A stretch of 64,000 nucleotides of DNA from assembly GCA_047602055.1 (NCBI GenBank), contig JASGIG010000001.1, positions 2,666,001-2,730,000 on the forward strand. The letters are read 5' to 3'. A program made the translations under genes and the position numbers. This stretch comes from JAODBQ01 sp047602055. Its GTDB lineage: Bacteria > Actinomycetota > Acidimicrobiia > Acidimicrobiales > Ilumatobacteraceae. Below are positions 1-9,465 of the stretch, piece after piece; the stretch's first letter is position 1, and each line of letters starts with the position of its first letter. The notes under the pieces were generated by a model, which searched no databases, was not told the DNA's origin, and was given only the letters and a program-made list of their open reading frames with translations.

Positions 1-155
1 CGGCTCGCGGAGGTCAGCGCCAGCAGCAGTAGGCCGAGGACGATCACGACGACGAACGACACGGCGTGCGACCAGCCGCGCAGCAGTGGCTTGACGACCA
101 TGCGCACGTCCTCCGGCGCGCCCGCCCCGTCGGGTGGGACGAGGGTGTCAGGCAT
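1..155 (-). CDS. Hemolysin III / PAQR-family membrane protein, N-terminal part (runs off left edge)
   Basis: Only the first 51 codons are in the window. The ATG at 153-155 overlaps the end of the enoyl-CoA hydratase gene by 8 bp, so the two are probably co-transcribed. After a short charged, Pro-rich N-terminus the protein reads KPLLRGWSHAVSF, then a hydrophobic stretch (VVVIVLGLLLLALTSAS). This matches the start of hemolysin III (YqfA/PAQR-like) proteins, which open with a 'RPxLRGxxH' motif before transmembrane helix 1. The family has seven transmembrane helices with a metal-binding site; its bacterial role is poorly defined. Family call is from the N-terminal motif only. Confidence 0.6.
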   Translation of the reverse strand, partial: MPDTLVPPDGAGAPEDVRMVVKPLLRGWSHAVSFVVVIVLGLLLLALTSAS

Positions 156-936
156 CCGCGTCGGCGGCTGCGCCGTGGCGGCCGGCGCCCGCGGCGAAGC
201 GGGCCGCACCCGACTGGGTCTCGCCGCTGGCGATCACCTCCAGGCCGAGGCGGGTCTCGTTGGCCATCGCGTCGACATGTTCCAGGTCCCACTGCTGGTA
301 GCTGCTCATCCGGTCGTTGCGCATGCAACGTTGTGGCAGGCGGGCGAGCTGGTGGGCGAGCGCCAGCGCCTCGTCGAGCGCCGTGCCCGGAGCGACGAGG
401 CGGTTGGCCAGGCCCATCCGCAACGCCTCGGTGCCGCTGACGCCACGACCGGTGAGGATCATGTCGAGGGCGTTGCTGTGCCCGATCAGCCGCGGCAGGC
501 GCACCGTGCCGCCGTCGACCAGCGGCACGCCCCAGCGCCGGCAGTACACGCCGAACGTGGCGTCGTCGGCGGCGACGCGCAGGTCGCACCAGATCGCCAG
601 CTCCAGGCCGCCGGCCACGGCGAAGCCCTCGACGGCAGCGATCACCGGCTTGGTGAGCAGCATCCGCGTCGGCCCGAGCGGACCGTCGCCGGCGGGGTGG
701 GCGTCGACGCGGTTGCCGCGCCCACTGCCGACGGCCTTCAGGTCGGCGCCGGCGCAGAACGTCCCGCCGGCGCCGGTGAGCACGGCGACGTGCAGGCCGT
801 CGTCGTGGTCGAAGTCGCGGAACGCGGCGACGAGCCCGGCGGCGGTGTCGCGGTCGACGGCGTTGCGCGCCTCCGGCCGGTCGATGGTGACGACCAGCAC
901 CTCGCCGTCGACATCCGCCCTGACCGAGCTGCTCAT
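148..936 (-). CDS. Enoyl-CoA hydratase/isomerase (crotonase) family protein
   Basis: 262 aa. The start was placed at the ATG giving MSSSVRADVDGEVL, because the upstream in-frame codons lie in a tandem repeat and look non-coding. Crotonase features are visible: ITIDRPEARNAVD near residue 20-30, the oxyanion-hole segment FCAGADL around residue 65, GGLELAIWCDLRVA near 105, and GVPLVDGGTVRLPRLIG near 130. The last motif replaces the usual PExxLGxxPGxGGT with a 'VPLxDGGT' variant, so the second classical catalytic Glu is not in its standard context and the reaction could be a hydratase, isomerase or hydrolase on an acyl-CoA. It overlaps the following hemolysin III gene by 8 bp. A 100-bp tandem repeat lies directly upstream. 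Confidence 0.88.
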   Translation of the reverse strand: MSSSVRADVDGEVLVVTIDRPEARNAVDRDTAAGLVAAFRDFDHDDGLHVAVLTGAGGTFCAGADLKAVGSGRGNRVDAHPAGDGPLGPTRMLLTKPVIAAVEGFAVAGGLELAIWCDLRVAADDATFGVYCRRWGVPLVDGGTVRLPRLIGHSNALDMILTGRGVSGTEALRMGLANRLVAPGTALDEALALAHQLARLPQRCMRNDRMSSYQQWDLEHVDAMANETRLGLEVIASGETQSGAARFAAGAGRHGAAADADA

Positions 937-953
937 GTGGCCATCATCGCCCA

Positions 954-1153
954 GCTCGGCACATGTCCACGACGCGGCGAGCGCAGAAGCGGAGCGGCGG
1001 CGGCGAGCACGGCAGGCGCAGGGAGCAGCTTCGCTGCGACCGGAGCACGAACAGCTGGGCACATGTCCACGACGCGGCGAGCGCAGAAGCGGAGCGGAGG
1101 CGGCGAGCACGGCAGGCGCAGGGAGCAGCTTCGCTGCGACCGGAGCACGAACA
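954..1153 (-). repeat. Two tandem 100-bp units of the stop-codon-linked dispersed repeat (family R1)
   Basis: Units 954-1053 and 1054-1153 differ at about two positions. Read on the minus strand each begins TGTTCGTGCTCCGGTCGCAG, contains the small hairpin GCAGC-GAA-GCTGC, and ends in GACATGTGCC. The block fills the gap between the TGA of the membrane-protein gene (1156-1158) and the ATG of the enoyl-CoA hydratase (936). Related copies lie at 2300-2335, 37054-37138, 47182-47239, 58423-58480 and 59330-59414. Confidence 0.9.
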
Positions 1154-1155
1154 GC

Positions 1156-1971
1156 TCAGTGGACAGCGACGACGGTGCCGTCCATCGCTGCCTCGACCAT
1201 CTTCCCCCCGCTCAGGTAGACGAGCATGCGCATCGGGTAGGCCGGGTCGAAGCCCCAGCGGAGGATCTCCACCCGGTCGACGGTGTCGTCGGGGAGGCCG
1301 GCGTCGGTCGGTGACTCGGCCACGAGCGGTGCGACGCGCGACCAGTCGACGTCGGCGACGGTGAACAGCGAGGGCGTCACGTCGGCGGTCTGGGTGACCG
1401 GTTCGTCGGTGACGACGTCCGCGCCGCGGATCGTCAGCCGGACCGTGCGCGTCGTGTTGTCCGGATCGCGCACCGTGGCCACCGCGTAGCCCGGGTAGAC
1501 GGAGATCGACGTGAACTGGCTCGGCTCACCCGGTGCCGCGGCCTCCACGGCGGGGGCGATCAGGGCGGCTGCACTGGCGTCGAACAGGTTGCCGACGGGC
1601 GGCAGCGTCGGTGGTGCCGGCGTGCCGTCGGTGGCCGAGGCGGGGGTGTTCGACGTGCTCGGCGCCATCACCGGTGCCGACGCGTCGGTGCGGTGCTGGG
1701 CGCGCTGGACGGCGCGATACACCCAGACGCCACCGATGCCGAGCAGCCCGGCGACGACGGCGACGAGGAGCAGCGTCCGCCACGGGTGCACGCGGCGGGC
1801 GAAGACGACCGGCCCGCCGTAGGACACCTGGCTGCGGATGCCGACGTCGGCGCCGGGCGGCGGCGTGTACGTCGAGATCTGCACGACGTTCGGTCGTGGT
1901 CGTTGCAGGTCGCCGGTGGCATCGTCGCCGGCCGGGTCGCCCGGGCCGGCGGAGGTCTGTGTTCCACTCAT
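1156..1971 (-). CDS. Single-pass membrane protein with extracytoplasmic C-terminal domain, function unknown
   Basis: 271 aa. A hydrophilic N-terminal cytoplasmic segment of about 65 residues precedes one clear transmembrane helix (TLLLVAVVAGLLGIGGVWVY, about 66-85). A Thr/Pro/Ala-rich linker (about 90-125) follows, then a globular domain of about 140 residues rich in beta-type pattern. The last 75 residues (VADVDWSRV...TVVAVH) resemble a degraded fragment just upstream at 2033-2275, so this gene belonged to a local tandem pair. No recognised enzymatic motif. The topology suggests an envelope-anchored sensor or assembly protein, but no function should be assigned. The TGA abuts the tandem repeat at 954-1153. 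Confidence 0.72.
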   Translation of the reverse strand: MSGTQTSAGPGDPAGDDATGDLQRPRPNVVQISTYTPPPGADVGIRSQVSYGGPVVFARRVHPWRTLLLVAVVAGLLGIGGVWVYRAVQRAQHRTDASAPVMAPSTSNTPASATDGTPAPPTLPPVGNLFDASAAALIAPAVEAAAPGEPSQFTSISVYPGYAVATVRDPDNTTRTVRLTIRGADVVTDEPVTQTADVTPSLFTVADVDWSRVAPLVAESPTDAGLPDDTVDRVEILRWGFDPAYPMRMLVYLSGGKMVEAAMDGTVVAVH

Positions 1972-2032
1972 TGCTGCACCGGTCCGCTCCGTCGATGGAT
2001 GGCCGAGACAGTACCGCTGGCGGGTGCGCCGG

Positions 2033-2290
2033 TCAGTGCGTGGCGATCACCGTGCCGCCGGCGGCGGCCTCGACGCAACCGCGACCCGATCGGACGAGAG
2101 GCGCACCGGCAGGTCCGGCTCGAACACCCAGCGCTGGACGATCACGTGGGTGACCTCCGTGCTCGGGTCGCCGAGCAGCGCCGGCGCCTGGGCGACGATC
2201 TCGCTGACCTTGTCGCACTGGACGTCGGCGGGCGTGGACAGCTCGGACTCGATGTCGAACGAGGGGATCGGCGGCCGCTGCCGACGTTGC
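2033..2290 (-). pseudogene. C-terminal fragment of a paralogue of the adjacent membrane protein, frameshifted
   Basis: Translation gives PSFDIESELSTPAD, then VQRWVFEPDLPVRL, and in a shifted frame VEAAAGGTVIATH before a TGA. This parallels the C-terminus of the neighbouring protein (EILRWGFDPAYPMRM and VEAAMDGTVVAVH). About 80 residues survive. There is no N-terminal anchor, and a frame change occurs near 2070-2080. It abuts a short R1 repeat copy on its upstream side, suggesting that recombination or insertion removed the 5' part. Confidence 0.6.
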
Positions 2291-2299
2291 CGTCGCGCC

Positions 2300-2335
2300 G
2301 CGGCGAGCAGCTTGGCTGCGGCCGGAGCACGAACA
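2300..2335 (-). repeat. Short copy of dispersed repeat R1 directly after the DUF2237 stop codon
   Basis: On the minus strand the sequence after the TGA (2336-2338) reads TGTTCGTGCTCCGGCCGCAG, followed by the CAAGCTGCTC segment with the same GCAGC-CAA-GCTGC hairpin as other copies. The distal half found elsewhere is missing here. Confidence 0.8.
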
Positions 2336-2696
2336 TCAGGCGGCGTGGGCCTGCAGGTCGGCGAGGCTGCAGTACTCCAGCGCGGAGACGTGGGTGGCGT
2401 CGAGGCGCACGCGTGGCGCGGCGCCGGCCTCCAGCGCCTGCTGCCAGCGGTCGGCGCACAGGCACCACGACTGGCCACCGACGAGGCCGGGGAAGCCGTA
2501 CTGCGGCATCGGGGTGCTGAGGTCGTTGCCGACGCGCTTGGAGAACGCCAGGAACTCGTCGGTGAGCACGCAGCAGACCACGTGCAGGCCCGGGTCGTCG
2601 CCCCGGTTCTCGCAGCACCCGGTGCGGTAGTAGCCGGTCAGCGGATCGAGCGAGCACGGGGCGAAGCTCGGTCCCGAGCACGTTGAGTTGTGTCAT
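2336..2696 (-). pseudogene. DUF2237 family protein, coding frame broken by one extra base
   Basis: The full family length (about 119 aa) is present. It opens MTQLNVLGTELRP from the ATG at 2694-2696, then continues one base later as CSLDPLTGYYRTGCCENRGD and the conserved core MTDEFLAFSKxxGNDLSTP-like block, PQYGFPGLVGGQSWCLCADRW and the Cys/His residues typical of DUF2237. One extra G in the run at 2658-2661 shifts the frame after residue 13. Everything downstream is well conserved, so a sequencing insertion is more likely than decay. DUF2237 proteins are small, cysteine-rich and of unknown function. Divergent from the glutamate dehydrogenase gene with 56 bp between starts. Confidence 0.8.
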
Positions 2697-2752
2697 CGTG
2701 CCCATTCGAGCACGCCGCGTCGTACTGTGCTGGACGGGAGGTGGGGGAGCCG

Positions 2753-5700
2753 ATGAGCACGAGCACGGGAACCGGGTCGCTCGGCGAGGTCGCCGAGCAG
2801 TGGGTGGCCGACACCCTCGACGAGCTTGCCGCACTGGTCGGGAGCGCGCCGCCGAGGTCGTCGAGCGGCTCGTCCCCGTCGTGCCGGCGGGCTACGATGA
2901 GCTCAACTACCCGGCCACGGCGGCGCTCGACTTTGCCCGGCTCGACGCGCTCGGTGCCAGCGACGGGGCGATCGACACGGCGATGCTGCACTTCGACGAG
3001 GCGCCGCCGAACGAGTGGCGCTTCCGGGTGTACCACCGCGGCGCGCCGCTGGCGCTCGCCGACCTGCTGCCGCTGCTCGACCAGCTCGGCTTCCGCGCCC
3101 TCGACGAGCGCTCGTTCACGTTCTCCGACGGCGACGGCCCGGCAATGCGGCTGCACGACGTCGGCATCGCCGTCGATCCGGCGGTGGAGCTGACCGACGC
3201 GGTGCGCGCCGAGGTCCAGCGGGCCTTCGTCGCCTCCTTCACCGGTGAGGTCGAGGTCGACGGGCTCAACCGGCTCGTGGTGCTCGCCGGCCTGGCCGCC
3301 CGGCAGGTCGAGGTGCTGCGTGCCTACGTCCGCTATCTGCGTCAGATCGGCTTCCCGTTCGGCCAGCAGTACATCGAGCAGGCGCTGTGCCACCACGCGG
3401 CGATCAGCGCGCAGCTCGTCGGCCTGTTCGAGAGCCGTTTCGATCCGCAGCTCGTCGACGCTCCCCAGCAGGAGCATGCTGCCCGGCGGGCGGCGATCGC
3501 CGAGGCGCTCGACGCGGTGCCGAGCCTCGACGACGACCGCACCCTGCGGGCGATCATCGCCCTGATCGACGCCACCGTGCGGACCAACGCCTACCGGCCC
3601 GCCGCCGATGAGGGCGGTTCGCGCCCGGTGCTGGCGTTCAAGCTCGACGGCTCGCTCGTGCCCGACCTGCCGGCGCCGCGCCCGATGTACGAGATCTGGG
3701 TGTGCTCGCCGCGCGTCGAGGGCGTCCACCTGCGCGCCGGGATGATCGCCCGTGGCGGCCTGCGCTGGAGCGATCGCCGTGAGGACTTCCGCACCGAGAT
3801 CCTCGGGCTCGTCAAGGCCCAGATCGTCAAGAACGCGGTGATCGTGCCGACCGGTGCCAAGGGCGGCTTCGTCGTCAAGCGGCCGCCGGCGGACGCCGAG
3901 GCGTACCGCGCCGAGGGTGTCGCCTGCTACCGCCTGTTCGTCGGCGGGATGCTCGACGTCACGGACAACATCGTCGACGGCGTGGTGGTCGCGCCACCGG
4001 CGACGGTGCGCCACGACGGCGACGACCCGTACCTCGTGGTCGCCGCCGACAAGGGCACGGCGGCGTTCAGCGACATCGCCAACGAGATCTCGGCGGCATA
4101 CGGCTTCTGGCTCGGTGACGCGTTCGCCTCCGGCGGCAGCGCCGGCTACGACCACAAGGAGATGGGCATCACCGCCCGTGGCGCGTGGGAGGGCGTGCGC
4201 CGCCACGCCCGTGCCATCGGCAAGGACGCCGATCACGACACGCTCACCGCCGTCGGCATCGGCGACATGTCCGGCGACGTGTTCGGCAACGGCCTGCTGC
4301 GCTCCGAGCACGTCCAGCTCGTCGCCGCCTTCGACCACCGCCACGTCTTCCTCGACCCGGACCCGGATCCGGCCGTGTCGTTCGCCGAGCGCCGGCGGCT
4401 GTTCGAGCTGCCCCGGTCGAGCTGGGCCGACTACGACCCGGCGCTGATCTCGGCCGGCGGCGGCGTCTACCCGCGCACGGCGAAGAGCATCGAGATCAGC
4501 GCGCGGGCGGCCGAGCGGCTCGGCACGGAGCGCAGGGCGTTCACCCCCAACGAGATGATGTCGACGATCCTGCGAGCGCCCGTCGACCTGTTGTGGAACG
4601 GCGGGATCGGCACGTACGTCAAGGCGTCGACGGAGACCAACGCCGAGGTCGGCGACCGCGCCAACGACGGACTGCGCGTCGACGGCGTCGACCTGCGCTG
4701 CCGGATGGTCGGCGAGGGCGGCAACCTCGGCTTCACCCAGCGCGGCCGCGTCGAGTACGCCCTCAACGGTGGGCTGATCAACACCGACGCGATCGACAAC
4801 TCGGCCGGCGTCGACTGCAGCGACCACGAGGTCAACATCAAGATCCTCCTCGGCGCGGCGATCGGCGCCGGCACGCTCGCCCCCGGAGACCGCGACGCGC
4901 TGCTGAAGGCGATGACCGACGAGGTCGCCGACGAGGTGCTCGACGACAACCGCGCCCAGACCCTGGCGCTGTCGATCGCCCGCACGCAGACGCTGTCGAT
5001 GGTCAACGTCCACGCCCGGTACCTCGACCTCCTCGAGGCCGAGGGCTGGCTGGACCGGGGCCTCGAGTTCCTGCCGTCGTCCAAGCAGCTCGCCGAGCGC
5101 CAGGCCGCCGGCGTCGGGCTGACCACGCCCGAGTTCTCGGTGCTGCTCGCCTACACCAAGAGCACCAACGTCCACCTGCTCGAGCGCAGCGACACGCCCG
5201 ACGATCCCTACCTCGAACCGTTCCTCGTCCACTACTTCCCGGCCGAGCTGAGGTCGCGCTTCGCCGGCGAGATCCGCAGCCATCGATTGCGCCGGGAGAT
5301 CGTCGCCACCCAGGTCGCCAACCACATGGTCAACCTGTCGGGCATCTCCTTCGACCACCGGATGACCGAGGACACCGGCGCCGGCGCCGTCGAGGTGACC
5401 CGGGCGTGGATCGCCGCCCGCGACGTCTTCGACGTCGTGCGGCAGTGGGAGGAGATCGAGGCGCTCGACGTCGGTGGGCCGATGTCGGTCAAGCTCGACG
5501 TCCAGATCGAGCTGTTCTTGGAGCTGCGGCGGATGGCCGAGCGCGGCACGCTGTGGCTGCTGCGCCACCGCCGGCCGCCGCTCGACATCGCCGCCACGGT
5601 GGCCGAGTTCCGTGCGCCGATGGCCCAGCTCGTCTCGGTGTTGGAGACGTCGGTCGTCGGTCGCCGGCGCGAGCACCTGTTCGCCCACGAGGCGACCCTG

Positions 5701-6147
5701 CTCGCGTCTCGGGTGCCCGAGCAGTTGGCGCAGCGCGCCTCGCTGTGGCCGTTGCTGCACACCGGTTTCGACGTGGTCGAGCTGGCTGCGCGGACCGGCG
5801 AGTCGATCACCGCGGTCGCGGGTGCGTACTGGTCGATGTTCGACGTGCTCGACATCGGTTGGCTGTGGGACGCGGTCGGCGCGCTGCCGCGGGTCGACCG
5901 CTGGCAGACCCAGGCTCGCTCGGCGCTGCGCGACGACCTGCTGGTGGCGCTCGCCGACCTCGCCGACGACGCGCTGTACGTCGGCTCGGCGCAGGCGTGG
6001 ATGGCGGCCAACGAGCGCATCGTCGCCCAGGCGATGGCGATGTTCACCGACATCCGCCGGGCCGGCAACCTCGACGTCGGGATCCTCTCCGTCGCCCTCC
6101 GCCAGCTCCGCAACCTCTCCCTGCTGACGCAACGGCCGCCGTCATAG
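2753..6147 (+). CDS. gdhB: NAD-specific glutamate dehydrogenase, large class, short N-terminus (frameshift near 2843)
   Basis: About 1,131 aa. It converts glutamate to 2-oxoglutarate and ammonia with NAD. The start ATG at 2753 follows a strong RBS (GGAGGTGGGGGAG). The first 30 codons (MSTSTGTGSLGEV...) run in one frame. The rest, from RERAAEVVERLV onward, is in another, so one base appears missing near 2843. The catalytic core is clear: GGLRWSDRREDFRTEILGLV, VKNAVIVPTGAKGGFVVK (active-site Lys region), then GDMSGDVFGNGLL and GGIGTYVKASTETN. The well-studied actinobacterial enzymes are about 1,600 aa; here roughly 450 N-terminal regulatory residues are absent and not encoded upstream, where DUF2237 lies divergently. 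Size resembles the 115-kDa class. Confidence 0.9.
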
Positions 6148-6442
6148 TCGAGCTCGGCGTCCGCTCGCTGCGCTCGCTTTCGCCTCGCTCTCGTGTGGCT
6201 GGCTCCCTGGCGGTCGCGCAGCCACGCGCACCACTCGCTCGACTCGTGCGGACCCAAGCGTCGGCAACCGCCCGGCTCGGCGTTCGTCCGGCTCGGCGTT
6301 TGTCCGGCCCGATCTCGGTTTGTGTCAGTGCACAAACCGACGTGTGCGTTTGTGCACTGACACAAACCCCGGAAGCGGGGTTCGCCGTGCCGGCGCAACC
6401 CGCCGGATCGCGTGCCGGGGTGCTCGATAGCCTCGGGTCACC
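6148..6442 (+). repeat. Repeat-filled intergenic region: R5 module and long GTTTGTG palindrome (R2)
   Basis: No gene is visible here. After the dehydrogenase stop comes a GCTCGCTGCGCTCGC hairpin and CTCCCTGGCGGTCGCGC (family R5). Near 6285-6305 there is a short CGGCTCGGCGTT direct repeat. At 6317-6337 and 6348-6368 are perfect 21-bp inverted arms (GGTTTGTGTCAG...CTGACACAAACC) spaced by 10 nt, each arm itself partly palindromic. The gltX promoter must lie within or after this palindrome. Confidence 0.85.
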
Positions 6443-7849
6443 ATGTCCGGACCCCGCTTCCGCATCGCCCCGTCGCCGACCGGGTTCTTCCACGTCGGCG
6501 GGGCGCGCACCGCGCTCTACAACTGGGCGCTGGCCCGGCGACTCGGCGGCACGTTCGTGCTGCGCATCGAGGACACCGACGAGGCCCGCAACCGCCCGGA
6601 GTGGACGCAGGGGATCGTCGACGCGCTGGCGTGGATCGGCATCAGCGCCGACGACCCGGCGTTCGAGGGGCCGTACTTCCAGAGCAGCAACGCCGAGCTG
6701 CACGTCGCCGCCGCCCAGCGGCTGTACGAGTCCGGGCACGCCTACTGGTGCGACATGGCCGGCGAGGAGATCCAGGCCCGCGCCAAGGAGGAGGGCCGGC
6801 CCGGCTACGGCGGCTGGTCGCGCGACCGCGGCCTCGGGCCCGGGCCGGGGCGGGCGCTGCGCTTCCGGGTGCCGGCGGGCACGACCGTCGTCGACGACGT
6901 CGTGCGCGGCGAGGTGTCCTTCGCCAACGAGACGCTCGAGGACTTCGTGCTGCTGCGCGGCAACGGGACGCCGGTGTTCATCCTCGCCAACGTCGTCGAC
7001 GACGTCGAGATGCACATCTCCCACGTCATCCGCGCCGAGGAGCACCTGCCGAACACCCCCAAGCAGCAGCTGCTGTGGGAGGCGCTCGGCCACCGGCCGC
7101 CGGTGTGGGCGCACGCGCCGGTCGTCGTCAACGAGCAGCGCAAGAAGCTGTCGAAGCGGCGCGACAAGGTCGCGCTGGAGGGCTACCGCGACGAGGGCTA
7201 CCTCGCCGACGCGATGGTCAACTATCTGATGACGCTCGGCTGGGCGCCGAAGGGCGACACCGAGATCGTCCCGTGGTCGACGATCGAGCGCGACTTCCGC
7301 TTGGAGGACGTCACCCACTCGCCTGCGTTCTTCGACATCAAGAAGCTCAAGGCGTTCAACGGGGAGTACATCCGGATGCTGACGGTCGACGAGTTCGTCG
7401 AGGCCTGCCGGCCGTTCCTGCACGGCGACGCCGTGCCGTGGCCGGCGGAGCGCTTCGACGCCGGCGTGTTCGCGGCGATCGCCCCGCTCCTGCAGACGCG
7501 CGTGGCGACGCTCGGCGAAGTGCCGGCGATGGTCGACTTCCTGTTCCTCGAGTCGCCGGTGCTCGACGAGGCGGCGGCGACGAAGTCGCTCGGTGGCGCG
7601 GGCCGCGATGTGTTGCACGCGGCGATCGACGCGTTCGCGGCGTTGCCGGAATGGGGTGCCGAGGCGCTGAAGGGCGCGTTGGAGTCGACTGGCGAATCGT
7701 TCGGGCTGAAGCTCGGCAAGGCGCAGGCGCCGGTGCGCGTCGCCGTCACCGGCCGCTCGGTCGGGCCGCCGCTGTTCGAGTCGCTGGAGCTGCTCGGGCG
7801 CGACGAGACGTTGCGACGGATGCGCGCCCTGGAGGGCAACGCCGCCTGA
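6443..7849 (+). CDS. gltX: Glutamyl-tRNA synthetase
   Basis: 468 aa, class I aminoacyl-tRNA synthetase that charges tRNA-Glu in the cytosol (or both tRNA-Glu and tRNA-Gln if the organism uses the transamidation route). The N-terminus RFRIAPSPTGFFHVGGARTA contains the HIGH-type motif as HVGG. LRIEDTDEAR follows around residue 42. The KMSKS-type signature appears as KKLSKRRDKV near residue 235. The C-terminal helical anticodon-binding region is complete and the length is normal. The ATG at 6443 is followed immediately by the conserved start, so the site is secure. The gene stands alone between a repeat-rich spacer and a YdcF-like gene 35 bp downstream. Confidence 0.97.
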   Translation: MSGPRFRIAPSPTGFFHVGGARTALYNWALARRLGGTFVLRIEDTDEARNRPEWTQGIVDALAWIGISADDPAFEGPYFQSSNAELHVAAAQRLYESGHAYWCDMAGEEIQARAKEEGRPGYGGWSRDRGLGPGPGRALRFRVPAGTTVVDDVVRGEVSFANETLEDFVLLRGNGTPVFILANVVDDVEMHISHVIRAEEHLPNTPKQQLLWEALGHRPPVWAHAPVVVNEQRKKLSKRRDKVALEGYRDEGYLADAMVNYLMTLGWAPKGDTEIVPWSTIERDFRLEDVTHSPAFFDIKKLKAFNGEYIRMLTVDEFVEACRPFLHGDAVPWPAERFDAGVFAAIAPLLQTRVATLGEVPAMVDFLFLESPVLDEAAATKSLGGAGRDVLHAAIDAFAALPEWGAEALKGALESTGESFGLKLGKAQAPVRVAVTGRSVGPPLFESLELLGRDETLRRMRALEGNAA

Positions 7850-7884
7850 GGACGGACCCCCTCTCCGGCGACGCTGTCAGCACG

Positions 7885-8601
7885 ATGCACGAGATCTCGC
7901 TCGATCCGATGCCGGCGTCCGGCGGCGACGGCTGGTCGACGCCCGATCCGACTCCGGTCGCCGGCATCGTGGTCGCCAAGCGCCGACGGCGGTGGCTGCG
8001 CCGGACGCTGTGGGCGCTGCTCGCGCTGTTCGCCCTCGGCGTCGGCTGGTTCGGCTTCAACCTGTGGCACGTGCACGCCGTCGGCCGCAGCGACCAGCGC
8101 CGGGCGGTCGACGCGATCGTCGTGATGGGCGCCGCGCAGTACGACGGCCGCCCATCGCCGCAGCTGGCGGCGCGCCTCGACCACGTCGTCGAGCTGTGGC
8201 AGGAGGGGTTGGCCCCGTTCGTCGTCGTCACCGGCGGCAAGCGCGAGGGCGACCGCTTCACCGAGGCGCAGGCGTCAGCGCGGTACCTCACCGACCGTGG
8301 TGTGCCGGCGTCGGCGATCCTCGAGGAGCACGAGGCGCACAACTCCTACGACTCGCTCGTCGGCGTCCGCGACCTGCTCGCCGCCCGTGGCCTCGACCGG
8401 GTGCTGCTGGTCAGCGACCCGTACCACTCGCTGCGCATCCGCCTCGTCGCCGAGGAGCTGGGGATGCGGGCGTACGTCTCGCCGACGCGCACCAGCCCGG
8501 TCCATGGTGGCCAGGCGCTGCGCAAGGAGATCGAGGAAGCCGCCGGCATCTCCCTCGGTCGGATCATCGGCTTCGACCGCCTCCTGTCGATCACCGGCTG
8601 A
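7885..8601 (+). CDS. YdcF/ElyC-like DUF218 membrane protein
   Basis: 238 aa. An N-terminal cytoplasmic basic stretch (KRRRRWLRR) precedes one transmembrane helix (about 37-58). The DUF218 domain spans about 70-230. Visible motifs are AIVVMGAAQYDGRPSPQL, FVVVTGGKREGD, EEHEAHNSYDSL and LVSDPYHSLR, the hallmarks of the YdcF/SanA/ElyC superfamily. Family members are linked to envelope integrity and vancomycin or polymyxin sensitivity, but the biochemical reaction is not settled. The ATG at 7885 was chosen as the first Met ahead of the membrane anchor. It ends 3 bp before the convergent TauE/SafE gene. Confidence 0.88.
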   Translation: MHEISLDPMPASGGDGWSTPDPTPVAGIVVAKRRRRWLRRTLWALLALFALGVGWFGFNLWHVHAVGRSDQRRAVDAIVVMGAAQYDGRPSPQLAARLDHVVELWQEGLAPFVVVTGGKREGDRFTEAQASARYLTDRGVPASAILEEHEAHNSYDSLVGVRDLLAARGLDRVLLVSDPYHSLRIRLVAEELGMRAYVSPTRTSPVHGGQALRKEIEEAAGISLGRIIGFDRLLSITG

Positions 8602-8604
8602 GGG

Positions 8605-9465
8605 TCAGCGGACGATCAGGAAGCCAGCGCCGAGCAGCACCAGGGCTGCGCCGTAGACCTGCTCCAGACGGTCGGCGTCGATCCGCAGGGCCACACGAGC
8701 GCCGAACATGCTGAGCGGGATGCTCGTCGCCGCGAACACGCCGACCAGCGTCCAGTCGATGTGCCCGAGGGCGGCATGGACGATCGTGCCGGGGACGGCA
8801 AGCACCGCCGAGGTGGCCAGGGAGGCGGCCAGCGCCGAGCGGATCGGCAGCTTGACGACGGTGATCAGCAGCGGGGCGAGGAGGAAGCCCCCGCTGTTGG
8901 CCAGCAGCCCGCCGCTGATGCCGACGATGATGGCGACGACGGCGAGCACTCGCAGGTTCGGTTCGATCGTCACCGGCGTGGCCACGACCGGGCGGGTGGC
9001 GACGGCGACGGCCCCGTCCGGCGTCGGTGAGATCCCCACGCCGCCGAGGTCGTCGAGCCCGGTGCCCTCGGCCGGCGCGGCGCCGCCGCTCGACGAGTTC
9101 CGTTGGTGGTTGATCAGCAGGCGTAGGCCGATGCCGACGAGCACCACGTCGGTGAGCTGCACGAGGAAGCCGCCGCTGATCCAGCGCGTGGCCAGCGCGC
9201 CGGCGATCGTCGCCGGGATGCCCCACAGGATGCAGGTGCGGACGATCCGCGGCTGCAGGTAGTGCTGCTTCCAGTAGACCCAGCTGGCGGCCAGCGTCGA
9301 GGGAACGGTGGCCGGCAGGGGAGCGGCGACGGCGACGATCGCCGGGACGCCGACGGCGTGGAGCAGGGGCGTGGCGATCGCCGAGCCACCCTTGCCGAGC
9401 AGGCCGCCGAGGAAGCCGACGAAGACGCCGATCACGGCCGCGGCGAGCAGTGTGTGCAGTTCCAT
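8605..9465 (-). CDS. TauE/SafE family anion (sulfite/sulfonate) exporter
   Basis: 286 aa with eight predicted hydrophobic segments in two halves, joined by a charged loop of about 55 residues (after RLLINHQRN) that is longer than usual. The paired family motifs are visible: VGFLGGLLGKGGSAIATPLL in the first half and GISGGLLANSGGFLLAPLL in the second. The start was set at MELHTLLAAAV, immediately before the first helix; codons upstream overlap the divergent promoter region. TauE/SafE proteins export sulfite, sulfoacetate or related organic anions. A LysR regulator is divergently encoded 74 bp away and is the likely controller. The substrate cannot be read from sequence. Confidence 0.87.
   Translation of the reverse strand: MELHTLLAAAVIGVFVGFLGGLLGKGGSAIATPLLHAVGVPAIVAVAAPLPATVPSTLAASWVYWKQHYLQPRIVRTCILWGIPATIAGALATRWISGGFLVQLTDVVLVGIGLRLLINHQRNSSSGGAAPAEGTGLDDLGGVGISPTPDGAVAVATRPVVATPVTIEPNLRVLAVVAIIVGISGGLLANSGGFLLAPLLITVVKLPIRSALAASLATSAVLAVPGTIVHAALGHIDWTLVGVFAATSIPLSMFGARVALRIDADRLEQVYGAALVLLGAGFLIVR

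Noticed and set aside
2638..6132. A very long open frame (over 1,100 codons) on the strand opposite the glutamate dehydrogenase
   Set aside because: High GC leaves antisense frames open; its residues are Arg/Asp/Val/His-rich with no domain, and the plus strand encodes a clear enzyme.
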